Source: Candidatus Phytoplasma fabacearum
GTDB taxonomy: Bacteria; Bacillota_I; Bacilli_A; Acholeplasmatales; Acholeplasmataceae
NCBI RefSeq assembly: GCF_030586805.1
Contig: NZ_JAOSIM010000001.1
Location: forward strand, 1-64,000
Length of the DNA stretch: 64,000 nucleotides
Reading direction: 5' to 3'
Positions 19,283 to 29,680 of the stretch are shown here, one piece after another (position 1 is the stretch's first letter; the number at the start of each line of letters is the position of its first letter). Below the pieces are notes generated by a model. The model saw nothing but the letters and a program-made list of their open reading frames with translations. It was not told the origin of the DNA and did no database searches. The position numbers and the translations under genes were made by a program.

Positions 19283-19636
19283 ATGTTTTTCAAATTATTT
19301 AATATTATTTTTTTTGTTATGTTTAATATTTTTGTAGCGTTATGCGGAACTCTTCTATATCAAAAAGCTTTAGAAAATGAAATGATTTATAAAATGAAGA
19401 TTGCTTATAATGCCAAAGAAGTTAATGAAATTTATAATACAGATGATTATCCTCAAGTTCAAAACCCAAATCCAATAAATAAAATCAATAAAAGGGCAAA
19501 CAAAGATACTGTTATTACTAATTATGATAAATTATTACACTATTGGTTAGAATTTACTAGGTCATCCCTTATTTTTTTGCATAATTTGAATAGTGAATTT
19601 TTATCATCTTTATTACCTACAATTAAAAAAAATTAA
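19283..19636 (+). CDS. Small putative exported protein
   Basis: 117 aa, not recognised. The first 27 residues are strongly hydrophobic (LFNIIFFVMFNIFVALCGTLL) and fit a signal peptide or N-terminal anchor. The remainder is hydrophilic and Asn/Lys-rich with a moderately hydrophobic patch near residues 88-105. The ATG at 19283 was chosen because GAAGAGG lies 9 bases upstream; an in-frame TTG at 19262 has no such site. Standing alone between nox and tmRNA with its own terminator, it is a candidate secreted protein. An effector role is only a possibility. Confidence 0.6.
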   Translation: MFFKLFNIIFFVMFNIFVALCGTLLYQKALENEMIYKMKIAYNAKEVNEIYNTDDYPQVQNPNPINKINKRANKDTVITNYDKLLHYWLEFTRSSLIFLHNLNSEFLSSLLPTIKKN

Positions 19637-19668
19637 TCAATATTTATTTATTGATTATATTTTTTTTT
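19635..19668 (+). terminator. Terminator before tmRNA
   Basis: The 8-base stem AATCAATA/TATTGATT with a 6-base loop overlaps the end of the small exported-protein gene and is followed after four bases by eight T residues. Confidence 0.5.
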
Positions 19669-19684
19669 AAATTAAAATATAAAT

Positions 19685-20097
19685 GGGGATGTTTATTGGT
19701 TTCGCCAAAATTAAAAAAGTTTTATTTGTCATAACTTGGTTACGCAAGTAAAAACGTTCGAGGTTTTTAATAAACGGCAATAAAGAAAATAAAATTAGTC
19801 AAAAGGACTATAAAAACATTTTTGTCCCTAGTTATGAGGCAAATTTTGGTATGACTCGCGCAACAGCGTAAGAAAATTATATTTATATAATTTTTGATTT
19901 TGTTTTATTAAGTAATTTTAAAAATATCTAGGTTATTTATTAATTAGGTATTTTAAAAAATTAATATTATATTATTATTGTTAAATTTTACATTTATAAA
20001 AAATTTTTGTTTGTTTTTTATGAAAACAAAATAATTATGTACAACAAATAAAACTAATTAATTTTGTACAGGGGTTCGAATCCCCTCATCTCCACCA
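19685..20097 (+). ncRNA. ssrA: Transfer-messenger RNA
   Basis: About 413 bases. The tRNA-like ends are clear: GGGGATG at the 5' end pairs with CATCTCC at the 3' end, followed by ACCA, with T-arm AGGGGTTCGAATCCCCT. An internal tag frame can be read from a GGC resume codon at 19776 to TAA at 19869, encoding 31 residues that end MTRATA. The long tag and small hydrophobic end resemble mycoplasma tags. tmRNA rescues stalled ribosomes with SmpB and marks the products for proteolysis. The resume codon is inferred, not proven. Confidence 0.9.
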
Positions 20098-20199
20098 TTT
20101 ATATTATTTTTTTTTGTAAATATTTTTTTTATTTTATTGGGAATATTTTTATAAAATTATTAGATTTTAATTTTTATAAAACATAAATTTTTTTTATTG

Positions 20200-22160
20200 G
20201 GACGCCAAAGAGGCCTAAATATCGTGTGATTTGACCAATCACCAGTGCGATAAACACTGTAAGGCTAAGAACGGTTCTTGAATGGAAACTCTCAAGAATT
20301 ACAGCAGTTCTTAAAAGCAGGTTGCGACGAAGTAGTTAGTCAAGAAGATACCGCCACCAAATGGTTCTAAGGATAAGCCTGTAATGGCCTAAGAAGATAA
20401 GAAGATGTGATATTTATTTTAATATATTAAAATAATCTCGCAAACTACTATAAGCGAGCAGTCCAGAGTCTATTAATATATATTTTAAGTATTGAATAGT
20501 TTATCAATTAACAAACCTGGAATCTCACCATTAATAAAATGGTTACTTCACCTAAGGAATCAAGGTAGATATTTAGCGTAACTTGGAGAATCCTAAAGGT
20601 CAGTTATTAAATTAACTAATAATGAGTTTAAAGTCATTAGGCCCAAGGATAAAGCGACTTCTTAGTAGTCGGAGGAGTAAAACTTGATCTGGAATGATAA
20701 AGAGAATCGTCCTCCCTGGAATAAGATTAACGACCTTGATAGGGCGAAAGAAGTCAGTAATTTATTGTTTATTAAATGATATCAAGGAAAACAAAGATTT
20801 TTTTTAATCTTGAAAATCATTTAAAATCGTTTAGTATTTAATAAAAAATTAAACTTGGGATAACAATCTTTATTAATAATCTTAAGTATTTAATTATATT
20901 ATGGTTATAGAATAGAAAGATGTGAACAAAATAAAATATAGATGGTATATTTATAAAATAAAAAAAAATAAGAGATACCACCGCAAATATGTCAACAATA
21001 CTTTACCAACCAAAACTATTTAGTTAATTTTTTATTCCCAATAATTCATATATATATGGATAAAATCTGATATTTTGTTTGGGATAATTTTACTATCAAA
21101 AAACCATTTAATTCTAAAGACTACGGAATAATTATTAATTCCTAATTTTAAAGTTATCTTCAGAGTTGAGGTTTGGAACTTAGAACTAAAAATGTCGCTT
21201 ATTAGTCACTTCCCAAAAAACTATTTCAGGAAATTCAAAATATATTGAAATTAGAGATATTAAGATCTAAATTATCGTGATATTCTGTTCAAGATTTTTA
21301 AAAAACACCTTAAATAAAAAGGTAATATTTTAAAAAAACTATAAAACGATGGTAAAAGAATCAGGAATTTTTTAAGGGCATAAAATACGATGAATAATTA
21401 TCTAGTTCTCTTCGATCCATATATATTATATATAAATCTTTTTTTATCAAACTTTTCAAATGTTTATTTACAATATATTGATAATAAAATGAGACATCTC
21501 GTTAACGAAAGAAAATCATAAAAAAATTAAATTTATAATATGAAAAAATTTACAAAAAAAATTAAAAATGTAATTGTTAAATTAATAGATATTTTAATTT
21601 GAATTACAACTTCAGATTATAATATATTCATTATACTAATGACTTTATCATTTAAATCAAAGTAATCTTTTATTTAGCCAAGAAAATAAAAAATTACTCA
21701 ATGGTTGAAATAAGATCTAGATTATTCATAATAATAAAGGAATAAAAAGTTTTTATTTTATATAATTAAAATAAATTCTACCAAAAGCAATCGAAAAGAA
21801 AAACCACCAAAATATTTTATTAATGGGAAATTTTCAATTTGGGTGCCTAAGAACTAGACTAAGGAATATAGAAAAGATAAAGATAACATAATCAAACACG
21901 AACAAATTTTAACTTATAAAATAATAACTTAGAAATACTTAGGATTTATGAAACTATTTATAGAGAAATTATTTGCTACTTTGTTTAGCTAATTAATATG
22001 GGATAACTTATCTTAATTACTTAGAATAATGCGGTTGTTTACAAAAATAATTTATTTAGTAAACATCATTTGTTAATAGCTAGATTTATAAATAAACTCG
22101 GAACCAAAAAAATCTGGGGAAGCAAATGTGTTCAAAAAGAGGCAATACCCAGATGATAAT
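20200..22160 (+). mobile_element. Group II intron relic with decayed maturase, 3' truncated
   Basis: The 5' ribozyme part (20200 to about 20790) is well preserved and nearly matches the copies at 45667, 48136 and 49751. From about 20930 to 22160 the DNA still aligns by eye with the intact maturase gene at 36695-38425. For example, AAACACGA...GAAATACTTAGGATTTATGA at 21895-21950 matches its C-terminal half. It is full of stops and frameshifts. No domain 5/6 follows, so it cannot splice. It explains the 2.1-kb gap after tmRNA. Confidence 0.8.
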
Positions 22161-22249
22161 TATTATTTATTTTATTTTTAATTAAGATATTTTATTTTTT
22201 ATTAATTTAAATATTTTTTATAAAATAAATCTATTTTTTTATAATAAAT

Positions 22250-22879
22250 TTATAAAAAATGAACAAAATCATTTATATCAAGTTTGAAAGTTATCGAATT
22301 TTCAATATTTTTATTTATTTTAGATTCGATTAGATCTTTCTGATTATTTTGACCTACAGCTATTAGAATAATAGGTATGTATTTGTTGTCTATATTGAAT
22401 AATTCGTTTAATTTATCAAAATGGCAACCTCCCATAAAACAAGTATTATAGTTAAAGTTTTGCAAAGTAATAGCAAGATTTCCTGCGATTAAACCGCATT
22501 CAAAAAAAATTTCATTTTTTAATTTTTGTTGATTCATATTATGATAATGTTTTTGAATTTGTTTTAAAATAATTTCTTTTTGAGTTAATGTGATATTTTT
22601 ATTTTTTAATTTATTGTTATAAATATAGGAGGCATCCTGGACTTTATTAATATTTCCGCATAATATTATGATAGCAGAACTATTTTGAGTTTGTTGAATA
22701 TTACCTATTATGCATTTTTTGAGTTTTTCTTTATGTTCGATTTTGTTAATTATAAAGAAACGCCATGGTTGTAAATCAAAAGATGAAGGAGTATAGCGAA
22801 TTTCTTGAAAAACTTTTTGCCAAATTTTAGTAGGAATTCGATGATCGGGATCAAAAGATCTAATAGTTTTAATTTTCAT
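22250..22879 (-). CDS. Nitroreductase family protein
   Basis: 209 aa FMN-dependent oxidoreductase fold. The N-terminal RSFDPDHRIP segment, TPSSFDLQPWRFFII near residue 31 (family P-S-S-x-x-x-Q-P-W) and the FFECGLIAGNLAITLQ helix with CFMGGCHFD are typical. Family members reduce nitro compounds, quinones or flavins with NAD(P)H; the natural substrate is unknown. It is the only minus-strand gene in this section and is divergently arranged with the JetA-like gene 200 bases away. AAAGGA lies 12 bases upstream of the ATG. Confidence 0.85.
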   Translation of the reverse strand: MKIKTIRSFDPDHRIPTKIWQKVFQEIRYTPSSFDLQPWRFFIINKIEHKEKLKKCIIGNIQQTQNSSAIIILCGNINKVQDASYIYNNKLKNKNITLTQKEIILKQIQKHYHNMNQQKLKNEIFFECGLIAGNLAITLQNFNYNTCFMGGCHFDKLNELFNIDNKYIPIILIAVGQNNQKDLIESKINKNIENSITFKLDINDFVHFL

Positions 22880-23079
22880 GTTATTTATTAATCCTTTATT
22901 TAAATTAAATTATTTAACATTTATTTATATTTTATATAATTTTAGACAATGTATTTTAACAAATTTTATAGTTATAATCGATTGTAAAGATTTAAAATAA
23001 ATTAATATTTATATTTTGAATAAATAAAATAGAATATATAAAATAAGTAAATTAGAAAGGTTTTTGGAATTTTTAAAAT

Positions 23080-24450
23080 ATGTCGCATAATTTGTTCGAT
23101 ATTTTGCCATTAAATTTTTTTAATTTATTATCTTCTTCTAATAAAGAAATTTATTTGGATTGTCTTTTGTTATTAGCAGATTTAGCAAATGACGAATTTG
23201 ATGGATATATTAATAAAAATTTAGCTATTTCTGTATTAGAAAAGTATTTTAGTGATAAAAATAATTTTTTTTCGGATGATGAAATAGATTCGCAAATTTT
23301 AACTGATGCCAAACAAAAGGCTTCTAAAATTATTTATTTGTTCAAAAAATATGGATGGATTGGTGAAGAGCGCATCGGTTATAATAACGATTGCTTAAGT
23401 TTTTTTGATTATAGTTTAGAAATGATTCATTTTTTTAAAAAAACTGTAAATCAAGTAAAACCTGAATCTATTGGCAATATTTATAGTATTTATTCTTTGT
23501 TAAAATCTTTATTAATTGAAAAAAATTATGCTAATTTTTATGAAGCTTTAATTAAAACGCAGAATATTTTGTGGAAATTAAAAATTTTAAAGTCTAATAT
23601 TTATCGTTTTTATTATAATTTGTTAAATTCTAAAAATTATATAAACACCCAAATTTTGTTGTCTCAATTGTTAATAAATTATAAAAAAAATTTTTTTGAT
23701 TCTTCTTATTATTGGTTAAAAACATCAGATAATTTTTTTAAATATCGCAGATATATTAATTTATTTTTAAATCAATTAGAAGATTATCATATTTATTTGA
23801 AATATTTAAGTGAACAATTATGCGTTATTAATCAAAAAAATTCAGAAGAAAATGTTGAATTAATAAAAGAACAAATTAAACAAATGAAAGTTAATTTAAA
23901 AATTGCTGATAGATTAATAGAAATTATTGATATTAAAAATGAGCAATATTTACAAATTATTTGTCAGAGAATTTTATTGTTTGATAATAAAAAAGATAAT
24001 TTGGTCAATTTATTACTTCGCGGTATTAGATTGATTAATGATTATGTTTTCGAATATAATTATTTATTTAATTTGAGTTATATTCATAATTTAGATCAAT
24101 TTTCTTTTTATAAACCTCGTCGTCATAAACAAAATTTAGTTATTAGTAAATTAAATTTAATATCGGAAAAATCAAAAAATTTATTAATTAGTAAAAAAAA
24201 TTATTTATTAAATAAAGATTCTTTTTATACTAAAGATAATATTCTTAAATTTGTTAAAAATTTAAAATTTAATCAAAATTGTTATTTAGCTTCCGATATT
24301 AATTTAGAAAAACCTCAAGATTTATCTCGATTGATGTTAATTTTGTTATACTCTTCAAAATTAATTAATTTTTATTCTATTAAATCTTTGTATCGTAGAA
24401 TTATAGTTAATGATATCTCTTTTTCTAATTTTTTAATAATTAAAAAATAG
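23080..24450 (+). CDS. JetA-like protein (DUF5716 type, Wadjet kleisin-like subunit)
   Basis: 456 aa. The N-terminus (LFDILPLNFFNLLSSSNKEIY), the SIYSLLKSLL helix and the YYWLKTSDNFFKYRRYI segment recall DUF5716/JetA proteins. These are the kleisin-like components of the Wadjet plasmid-defence SMC complex in Firmicutes. Winged-helix-like N- and C-terminal regions flank a long helical centre with a predicted coiled coil (about 235-290). No jetB, jetC or jetD neighbour is present; dnaX follows 93 bases later. The family call is from remembered similarity, not a search. It may do another chromosome-related job or be a leftover. Confidence 0.5.
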   Translation: MSHNLFDILPLNFFNLLSSSNKEIYLDCLLLLADLANDEFDGYINKNLAISVLEKYFSDKNNFFSDDEIDSQILTDAKQKASKIIYLFKKYGWIGEERIGYNNDCLSFFDYSLEMIHFFKKTVNQVKPESIGNIYSIYSLLKSLLIEKNYANFYEALIKTQNILWKLKILKSNIYRFYYNLLNSKNYINTQILLSQLLINYKKNFFDSSYYWLKTSDNFFKYRRYINLFLNQLEDYHIYLKYLSEQLCVINQKNSEENVELIKEQIKQMKVNLKIADRLIEIIDIKNEQYLQIICQRILLFDNKKDNLVNLLLRGIRLINDYVFEYNYLFNLSYIHNLDQFSFYKPRRHKQNLVISKLNLISEKSKNLLISKKNYLLNKDSFYTKDNILKFVKNLKFNQNCYLASDINLEKPQDLSRLMLILLYSSKLINFYSIKSLYRRIIVNDISFSNFLIIKK

Positions 24451-24549
24451 ATATCAATTTAAATTAGTTTTTTAAGAATATTTAATAATTATTTACATTA
24501 AAATGGTCAAAAATATGAAATAATAAAATAAAAAGGTGTTGGTTTGTTC

Positions 24550-26406
24550 ATGATTTATTTGTCTTTATATCGTAAATATAGGCCTCAAAATTTTCAAAAT
24601 ATTATTGGTCAAGATATTATTGTTAAAACTTTACAAAATGCTATTAAATATTGTAAGATAAATCATTGTTATTTGTTTAGCGGTGATAAAGGCGTTGGAA
24701 AAACAACTTTAGCAAAAAATTTAGCTAAAGCCATTAATTGTTGTAATAATACTTGTGTTGATTGTTGTAATACATGTAAATCTTGTATAAGTATAAATCA
24801 AAGAAACAATTTGGATTTAATTGAAATAGATGGTGCTTCTTATAATGGTGTAGATGAAATTAGAGAATTACAAGACACTTCTAAATATAAACCAATTTTC
24901 GGTAAATATAAAATTTATATTATTGATGAAGTTCATGTGTTATCTTATAATGCTTTTAATGCTTTGTTAAAATTATTAGAAGATCCTCCTTCTAAAATCA
25001 TTTTTATTTTAATTACAAGCGAATTTAATAAAATTCCTAAAACTATTATTTCCCGTACTCAACATTTCGGATTAAAGCATATTACAGTAGAAGATATCCG
25101 GAAACAATTAAAATTTATATCTGTTCAAGAAAATATTGATATTCATGAAGATGCTTTAAATCAAATTGCTATTTTTTCTAAAGGTAGCATGAGAGATGCA
25201 CTTAATAGATTAGAACAGGTTAGTACTTATTATCATAATAGTCATATCGGTTTGGAAGAAGTTTCAAAAATTTTAGGATTAGTTTCGAAAGATAAAATAA
25301 AGGAATTAATTAATTATTTATTAAATAGTGATTTTGTTGCTATGATTGATTTTTTAGAAAATCTTTTACAGCCACATGTAGATGTTTTATATTTTATGGA
25401 AGATTTAATAGATTTTTTTCTAACTTTATTTATTAAAGGATGGCAAAAGGATGATAATAATTTTACAACAATATTTAAAAATTTAAATATTAAGGTTACA
25501 AATCAATTTTTTGTTTTTTTATTTCATTGGAAGAATAATATTAAACATACTGTTCATAAAAAAAAATATTTTATTATTAATTGCATTCAATTAAAACAGT
25601 TTTTATTGCTTTATTATAAGGAGCAGGATAATTTAAATAATCAGAAGAAGATTATTTATGATAATAGTAGGGTTAATTCAGAAAATTGTATATACGAAAC
25701 AGGATTCTTGTCATCTTCTGAAAAGATGTTAACAACTTCTTGTTTAAAGAATGTTAGTAAATCTTCTAATCCTAATTTATTTACATGTGATTGTGCAAAT
25801 TTTAATGATTTTACTTCGTCTAAGACGGTTACATTAGATAGTTTTCTGTACGGTATAAAACAAATTTTAATAACTCCTGATTTATCTATGACTAAAAAAT
25901 TAATTCAGAAATGGTATCAATTAACAAAAATTTATGATAAAAATTTGGAAATGGCTGCTCTTTGTTTATATAAAAGTAAATTATGTTTGATTAATTTAAG
26001 TAAAGATTGGCTGATTTCTTGTGCTAACACGGAAGAGTACCAACAATTACTTAAACCGCATATCAAAAATAAAATAAAAACGATTTTAAATAAAAAAAAT
26101 AAATTAATTAAAGAATATTTTGTGATTTTACATCAAGATTGGGAACACAAATTATTGCCTCTTTTTGAGCAATATCAAAAAACTCGTCATATATGTGATT
26201 TAAAATTATTAAAATTAGATGTTGATTTTTATTTAAAACACGCTACATTTGCTTCTAAAAATAATTTTTTAATAAATTCGAGTGTTGATGCGCTAGAGAA
26301 TGTTCCATTGTTATGTTCTAATGATTCTAATAATTTTTCTGCAAAAAATCAATTTTTTCAATTAGCTATCGAATATTTCGGTATGACTAAAGTTAGATTA
26401 AAATGA
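24550..26406 (+). CDS. dnaX: DNA polymerase III tau/gamma subunit
   Basis: Clamp-loader ATPase, about 618 aa. It opens with the family start YLSLYRKYRPQNFQNIIGQ. Walker A GDKGVGKTT is near residue 45, zinc cysteines (CVDCCNTCKSC-like) near 60-80, Walker B IIDEVH near 125, and sensor-1/SRC-like ISRTQ near 172. ATG 24550 aligns with family starts; the TTG two codons upstream has closer spacing to AAGGTG. The C-terminal third is divergent and Lys-rich. The downstream neighbour is ybaB, the usual dnaX-ybaB pair. Confidence 0.94.
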   Translation: MIYLSLYRKYRPQNFQNIIGQDIIVKTLQNAIKYCKINHCYLFSGDKGVGKTTLAKNLAKAINCCNNTCVDCCNTCKSCISINQRNNLDLIEIDGASYNGVDEIRELQDTSKYKPIFGKYKIYIIDEVHVLSYNAFNALLKLLEDPPSKIIFILITSEFNKIPKTIISRTQHFGLKHITVEDIRKQLKFISVQENIDIHEDALNQIAIFSKGSMRDALNRLEQVSTYYHNSHIGLEEVSKILGLVSKDKIKELINYLLNSDFVAMIDFLENLLQPHVDVLYFMEDLIDFFLTLFIKGWQKDDNNFTTIFKNLNIKVTNQFFVFLFHWKNNIKHTVHKKKYFIINCIQLKQFLLLYYKEQDNLNNQKKIIYDNSRVNSENCIYETGFLSSSEKMLTTSCLKNVSKSSNPNLFTCDCANFNDFTSSKTVTLDSFLYGIKQILITPDLSMTKKLIQKWYQLTKIYDKNLEMAALCLYKSKLCLINLSKDWLISCANTEEYQQLLKPHIKNKIKTILNKKNKLIKEYFVILHQDWEHKLLPLFEQYQKTRHICDLKLLKLDVDFYLKHATFASKNNFLINSSVDALENVPLLCSNDSNNFSAKNQFFQLAIEYFGMTKVRLK

Positions 26407-26505
26407 TAAATAATAAAATTTTTTTAATATTTTATTTCTGTTATAGTTATAATATAATGATTGACGGATTAAAATTATAATTTAGAATAAGGAACGGAAT
26501 GTAAT

Positions 26506-26778
26506 ATGTTCGAAAAATTAAAAAGAATTCAAGAATCTATCAAATATGAGCAAAAAAAATTAGAATCTAGAGAGTTTACTGCTTGTGTTGGCGATGTAAT
26601 GATCGTTATGCAAGGAACTAAACAAGTTATTGATGTGCGTATTCAAAATTCTCAAATTCTTAAAAATTTAGATCTATTACAAGAGAGTATTTTATTATCT
26701 TTTAATAATGTTTTACAACAGGTGGATAAAGCTTCTCGTGATGTTATCACAAGAGCTTCAGAATATTTAGAATTTTAA
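26506..26778 (+). CDS. YbaB/EbfC family nucleoid-associated protein
   Basis: 90 aa, a small DNA-binding dimer. A charged N-terminal helix (about 1-25) is followed by beta strands (FTACVGDVMIVMQGTKQVIDVRI) and a C-terminal helix ending SRDVITRASEYLEF. Members bind DNA as tweezers and compact or mark the nucleoid. Its place right after dnaX matches most bacteria. AAGGAACGGAA precedes the ATG. The recR usually found next is absent. Confidence 0.85.
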   Translation: MFEKLKRIQESIKYEQKKLESREFTACVGDVMIVMQGTKQVIDVRIQNSQILKNLDLLQESILLSFNNVLQQVDKASRDVITRASEYLEF

Positions 26779-26961
26779 TAATTGTCAATTAGAGGTTTTT
26801 GGAATAAATTTTATTGTTGATATTGTGAATTTATTTTTATCTGAATTATAAACTTTATTAGTTATTGTTGATGTTTTTTTGAATATTTATGAAAGAGAGA
26901 TGTTAATGATTTTGATAATTGTTACAAAACAAATATAATTAAGAAGGTTATTGAAAATATT

Positions 26962-27498
26962 ATGATAAACGAAAAAAGTAATAATCAAAATTATCCGACA
27001 GAATATTCTATGTTGGAATTAGCTTTAGATATTTTACAAAAAAATCAAAAACCTATGTCTATTTATCAATTAATAGAACAGGTTTTTCAAGTAAAAAAAA
27101 CGGAAGATTTAAAATTTGAAGGTTTTTTACAATTGTATTTGGATATTGTTACTAGCGGATTATTTGTATTTCATGGCGAAGATTTATGGGGAATTAAAAC
27201 TGACAATTTAGATTTATGGGATAAAGAATATTATGTAGATGAAGATAAATCCGATATTGATCCTGAAGCATTAGATTTAAAATATTCTAATAATTTGGAT
27301 GATGATTTCCGATTAGAAAATGATTCGGATTTTATTTCTACAGATGAAACAGCTGATCGTGAAATTTTAGTTGATATAGACGATGCGGTTTTAGAAGATG
27401 ATGAAACTTCAATAAGAGATGAAGGTGATTCTTCTAATACGGAAGATAAAAATGAAGATATTAACGACGAATATCATTGGTCGCCGAATGAGTCTTGA
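26962..27498 (+). CDS. rpoE: DNA-directed RNA polymerase delta subunit
   Basis: 178 aa with the two-part delta structure. A folded N-terminal HARE-HTH domain (about 15-95, MLELALDILQKNQKPMSIYQLIEQV ... GLFVFHGEDLWGIK) is followed by a long acidic Asp/Glu-rich tail (about 100-178). Delta is a Firmicutes-specific RNA polymerase subunit that speeds recycling and helps select promoters. AAGAAGG lies before the ATG. An intron relic begins close to its stop codon but does not disturb the reading frame. Confidence 0.88.
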   Translation: MINEKSNNQNYPTEYSMLELALDILQKNQKPMSIYQLIEQVFQVKKTEDLKFEGFLQLYLDIVTSGLFVFHGEDLWGIKTDNLDLWDKEYYVDEDKSDIDPEALDLKYSNNLDDDFRLENDSDFISTDETADREILVDIDDAVLEDDETSIRDEGDSSNTEDKNEDINDEYHWSPNES

Positions 27499-27529
27499 AT
27501 ATCAAGTGGTTTAACTAATAACTATTGAT

Positions 27530-27959
27530 GATTTAATTTGGAGAATCCTAAAGGAATAACTAATTAAATTAAAATCCTCTATCTTTGGTATAAGTTTACT
27601 TTTTATTATTAAGAGGTGTAAAGCAAAAAATGATAATTTTCAAAATAAATTAAGGTGCGATAATTAATTGTCATGTCTGTTTTTGTATTAAAAAATTACA
27701 TTAACCGTAAAATTAATAACGTATAGATTTTGAATTATGTTTAATAACAAACGCCCCGTTAGAAAGTAAGAAACAAAGAACGATTAAAATCAACAATTAA
27801 TTAGTGGTGATATAAAGTTATTCCTCATAAGAGGAGAAATTATGGCAAGTTGGATGCCGGAAAACTTGCTTGTCTGGTTTATAGGGGAGGGTTACTTTGT
27901 GTAATATATAATTTAAAAATATAAATTTGATTATTGAAACTCGCATAATCTATTTATAT
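27530..27959 (+). mobile_element. Group II intron relic (internally deleted)
   Basis: Two conserved blocks remain. One is TTGGAGAATCCTAAAGG near 27538. The other is the 3' block from about 27790, including GTGGTGATATAAAGTTA, a still recognisable domain 5 (GGCAAGTTGGATGCC ... CTTGTCTGGTTT) and the end CTATTTATAT at 27959. The 5' end and most of domain I are missing, so it is not expected to splice. It fills the gap between rpoE and pssA. Confidence 0.75.
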
Positions 27960-28090
27960 ATTAAAATATGGTAGATAGTTTTTTAATATCAAGTTGTGTC
28001 CAAATTTTTAATTTTTATATTATTTCATGGAGATGATATTTAAAGTATTTTTTACCGATTTATAATAGATGAAGGTTGTAATAGTGAATT

Positions 28091-28795
28091 ATGTTTTTAG
28101 GAATGTATAATTATACTGTTTATTTGACTTATTTAAATTTATTAAGTGGATTTTTGGGAGTGATATTCGCTACTCAAAACAAAATTATTTGGGCTTGTGT
28201 TTTATTATTATTATCTGGGATTTTAGATGTTTTAGATGGTATTATTAGTCGTTGTAAAAAAAGTCGATCTCTTAAAGAAAAAAAATATGGTATTCAAATA
28301 GATTCTTTAGCTGATTTAATTAGTTTCGGTATTTTGCCTATTTTTATAGGTATATCATTTTATAAAAAAATTTTTCATAAAGATTTAGATTTTAAAAATT
28401 ATTATGATATTGCTTTTGTTTTAATTAGTTTTTTATATCTTTTGTCATCTCTAATTCGTTTAGCTTATTTTAATGTTTTAAATGAAAATTCCAAAAAAAA
28501 ATCAAATATTTCTAGTTTTATTGGTGTTCCTGTGACTGTTGCATCTATTATTTTTCCTTTATTAGTTTTATTATTTTCTTTTAATCCTTTTAAAATATTA
28601 TATTGGGATAAAATTTTTATAAGTGTATATGTTTTTTGTTTGATGTTATTTTCTTTTTTATTTATTAGTGATAAACTTCATTTTAATAAACCTGATGTTT
28701 TAGGGATATTTTTAATTTTGTGTTTATTATTAATTATTATGTTTATTTTTTTATTTATAAACAAAAATATTTTTTTTAATGCGAGAAGAACGTGA
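28091..28795 (+). CDS. pssA: CDP-alcohol phosphatidyltransferase (phosphatidylserine synthase)
   Basis: 234 aa integral membrane enzyme making phosphatidylserine from CDP-diacylglycerol and serine. The CDP-alcohol phosphotransferase signature D-x2-DG-x3-R ... G-x3-D-x3-D is present as DVLDGIISR and GIQIDSLAD (residues about 48-80). Seven or so hydrophobic segments cover the chain. The stop codon overlaps the GTG of psd by 4 bases, so the product feeds directly into the next enzyme. The Shine-Dalgarno is weak; ATG 28103 is an alternative start. Confidence 0.9.
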   Translation: MFLGMYNYTVYLTYLNLLSGFLGVIFATQNKIIWACVLLLLSGILDVLDGIISRCKKSRSLKEKKYGIQIDSLADLISFGILPIFIGISFYKKIFHKDLDFKNYYDIAFVLISFLYLLSSLIRLAYFNVLNENSKKKSNISSFIGVPVTVASIIFPLLVLLFSFNPFKILYWDKIFISVYVFCLMLFSFLFISDKLHFNKPDVLGIFLILCLLLIIMFIFLFINKNIFFNARRT

Positions 28796-29664
28796 ATTTT
28801 CCATTTCGATCGAATGAAAAACATAATCAATTGAAGAGTAGTTGGTTACAAAAATTTTTATATCAAGATATACACACAAAATTTTGGAAACGCTTTTTAT
28901 TAAGAATATTTATTTCTCGTTTTTTTAGCAAAATATTTAGTTTTTATTTTAATTCTATCTTTTCGCGTATTCATATTAAAAATGTTATTATTAAACATAA
29001 AATTAATACTAGTTTATTTACAAAAAATTCATTTAAATCTTATAATGATTTTTTCATTCGTGCTTATAAAAAAATTAATTTTGATGCTTCTCGTTCGGCT
29101 TTTATTAGTCCTGGAGAAGGTCAAATCCGTATTTTTAATATTAATGCTGATAGTGTTTTTAATATTAAAAATACTTCTTATCATTTAAATGATCTTTTGA
29201 AAAATGATTATTTAGTGCAAAAATATCTTAATGGTTTTTTAGTGATGTTGAGATTGCAAATTTTTGATTATCATCGATATATTTTTGTTGATGAAGGTGT
29301 TCAAACTAAAACTAATGTTAAAATTAAAGGTCGTTTACATACGGTTAATCCTATTGCTTTTAAATATTTTAATGTTTTTTCTGAAAATAGTCGCGAATAT
29401 AATATTTTAAAAACTTTAAATTTTGGGGAAATTATACAAGTAGAAGTTGGAGCTTTATTAGTAGGAAAAATTAATAATCATCCGATTGTTAGTTTTAAAA
29501 AAGGACAGGAAAAAGGTTTTTTTTCGTTTGGAGGTTCTGTTATTGTACTAGTAATTGAACCTAATAAAATTAAGTTTAATCAGTTAATTTTAAATAATTC
29601 TCTAATCGGAATAGAAACTAAAGTGAATATAGGAGAAACTATAGGTTTTAAATTAAAAAAATAA
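28792..29664 (+). CDS. psd: Phosphatidylserine decarboxylase
   Basis: 290 aa pyruvoyl enzyme turning phosphatidylserine into phosphatidylethanolamine at the membrane. Visible motifs are [17 protein letters not shown], the FDYHRYIF histidine segment and the C-terminal [12 protein letters not shown]. The Gly-Ser bond in that last segment is the expected self-cleavage site that creates the pyruvoyl group. The GTG start is preceded by GAGAAGAA and overlaps pssA, so the two are translationally coupled. Confidence 0.92.
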   Translation: MNFPFRSNEKHNQLKSSWLQKFLYQDIHTKFWKRFLLRIFISRFFSKIFSFYFNSIFSRIHIKNVIIKHKINTSLFTKNSFKSYNDFFIRAYKKINFDASRSAFISPGEGQIRIFNINADSVFNIKNTSYHLNDLLKNDYLVQKYLNGFLVMLRLQIFDYHRYIFVDEGVQTKTNVKIKGRLHTVNPIAFKYFNVFSENSREYNILKTLNFGEIIQVEVGALLVGKINNHPIVSFKKGQEKGFFSFGGSVIVLVIEPNKIKFNQLILNNSLIGIETKVNIGETIGFKLKK

Positions 29665-29680
29665 ATTTCGCAAAGGTGGA

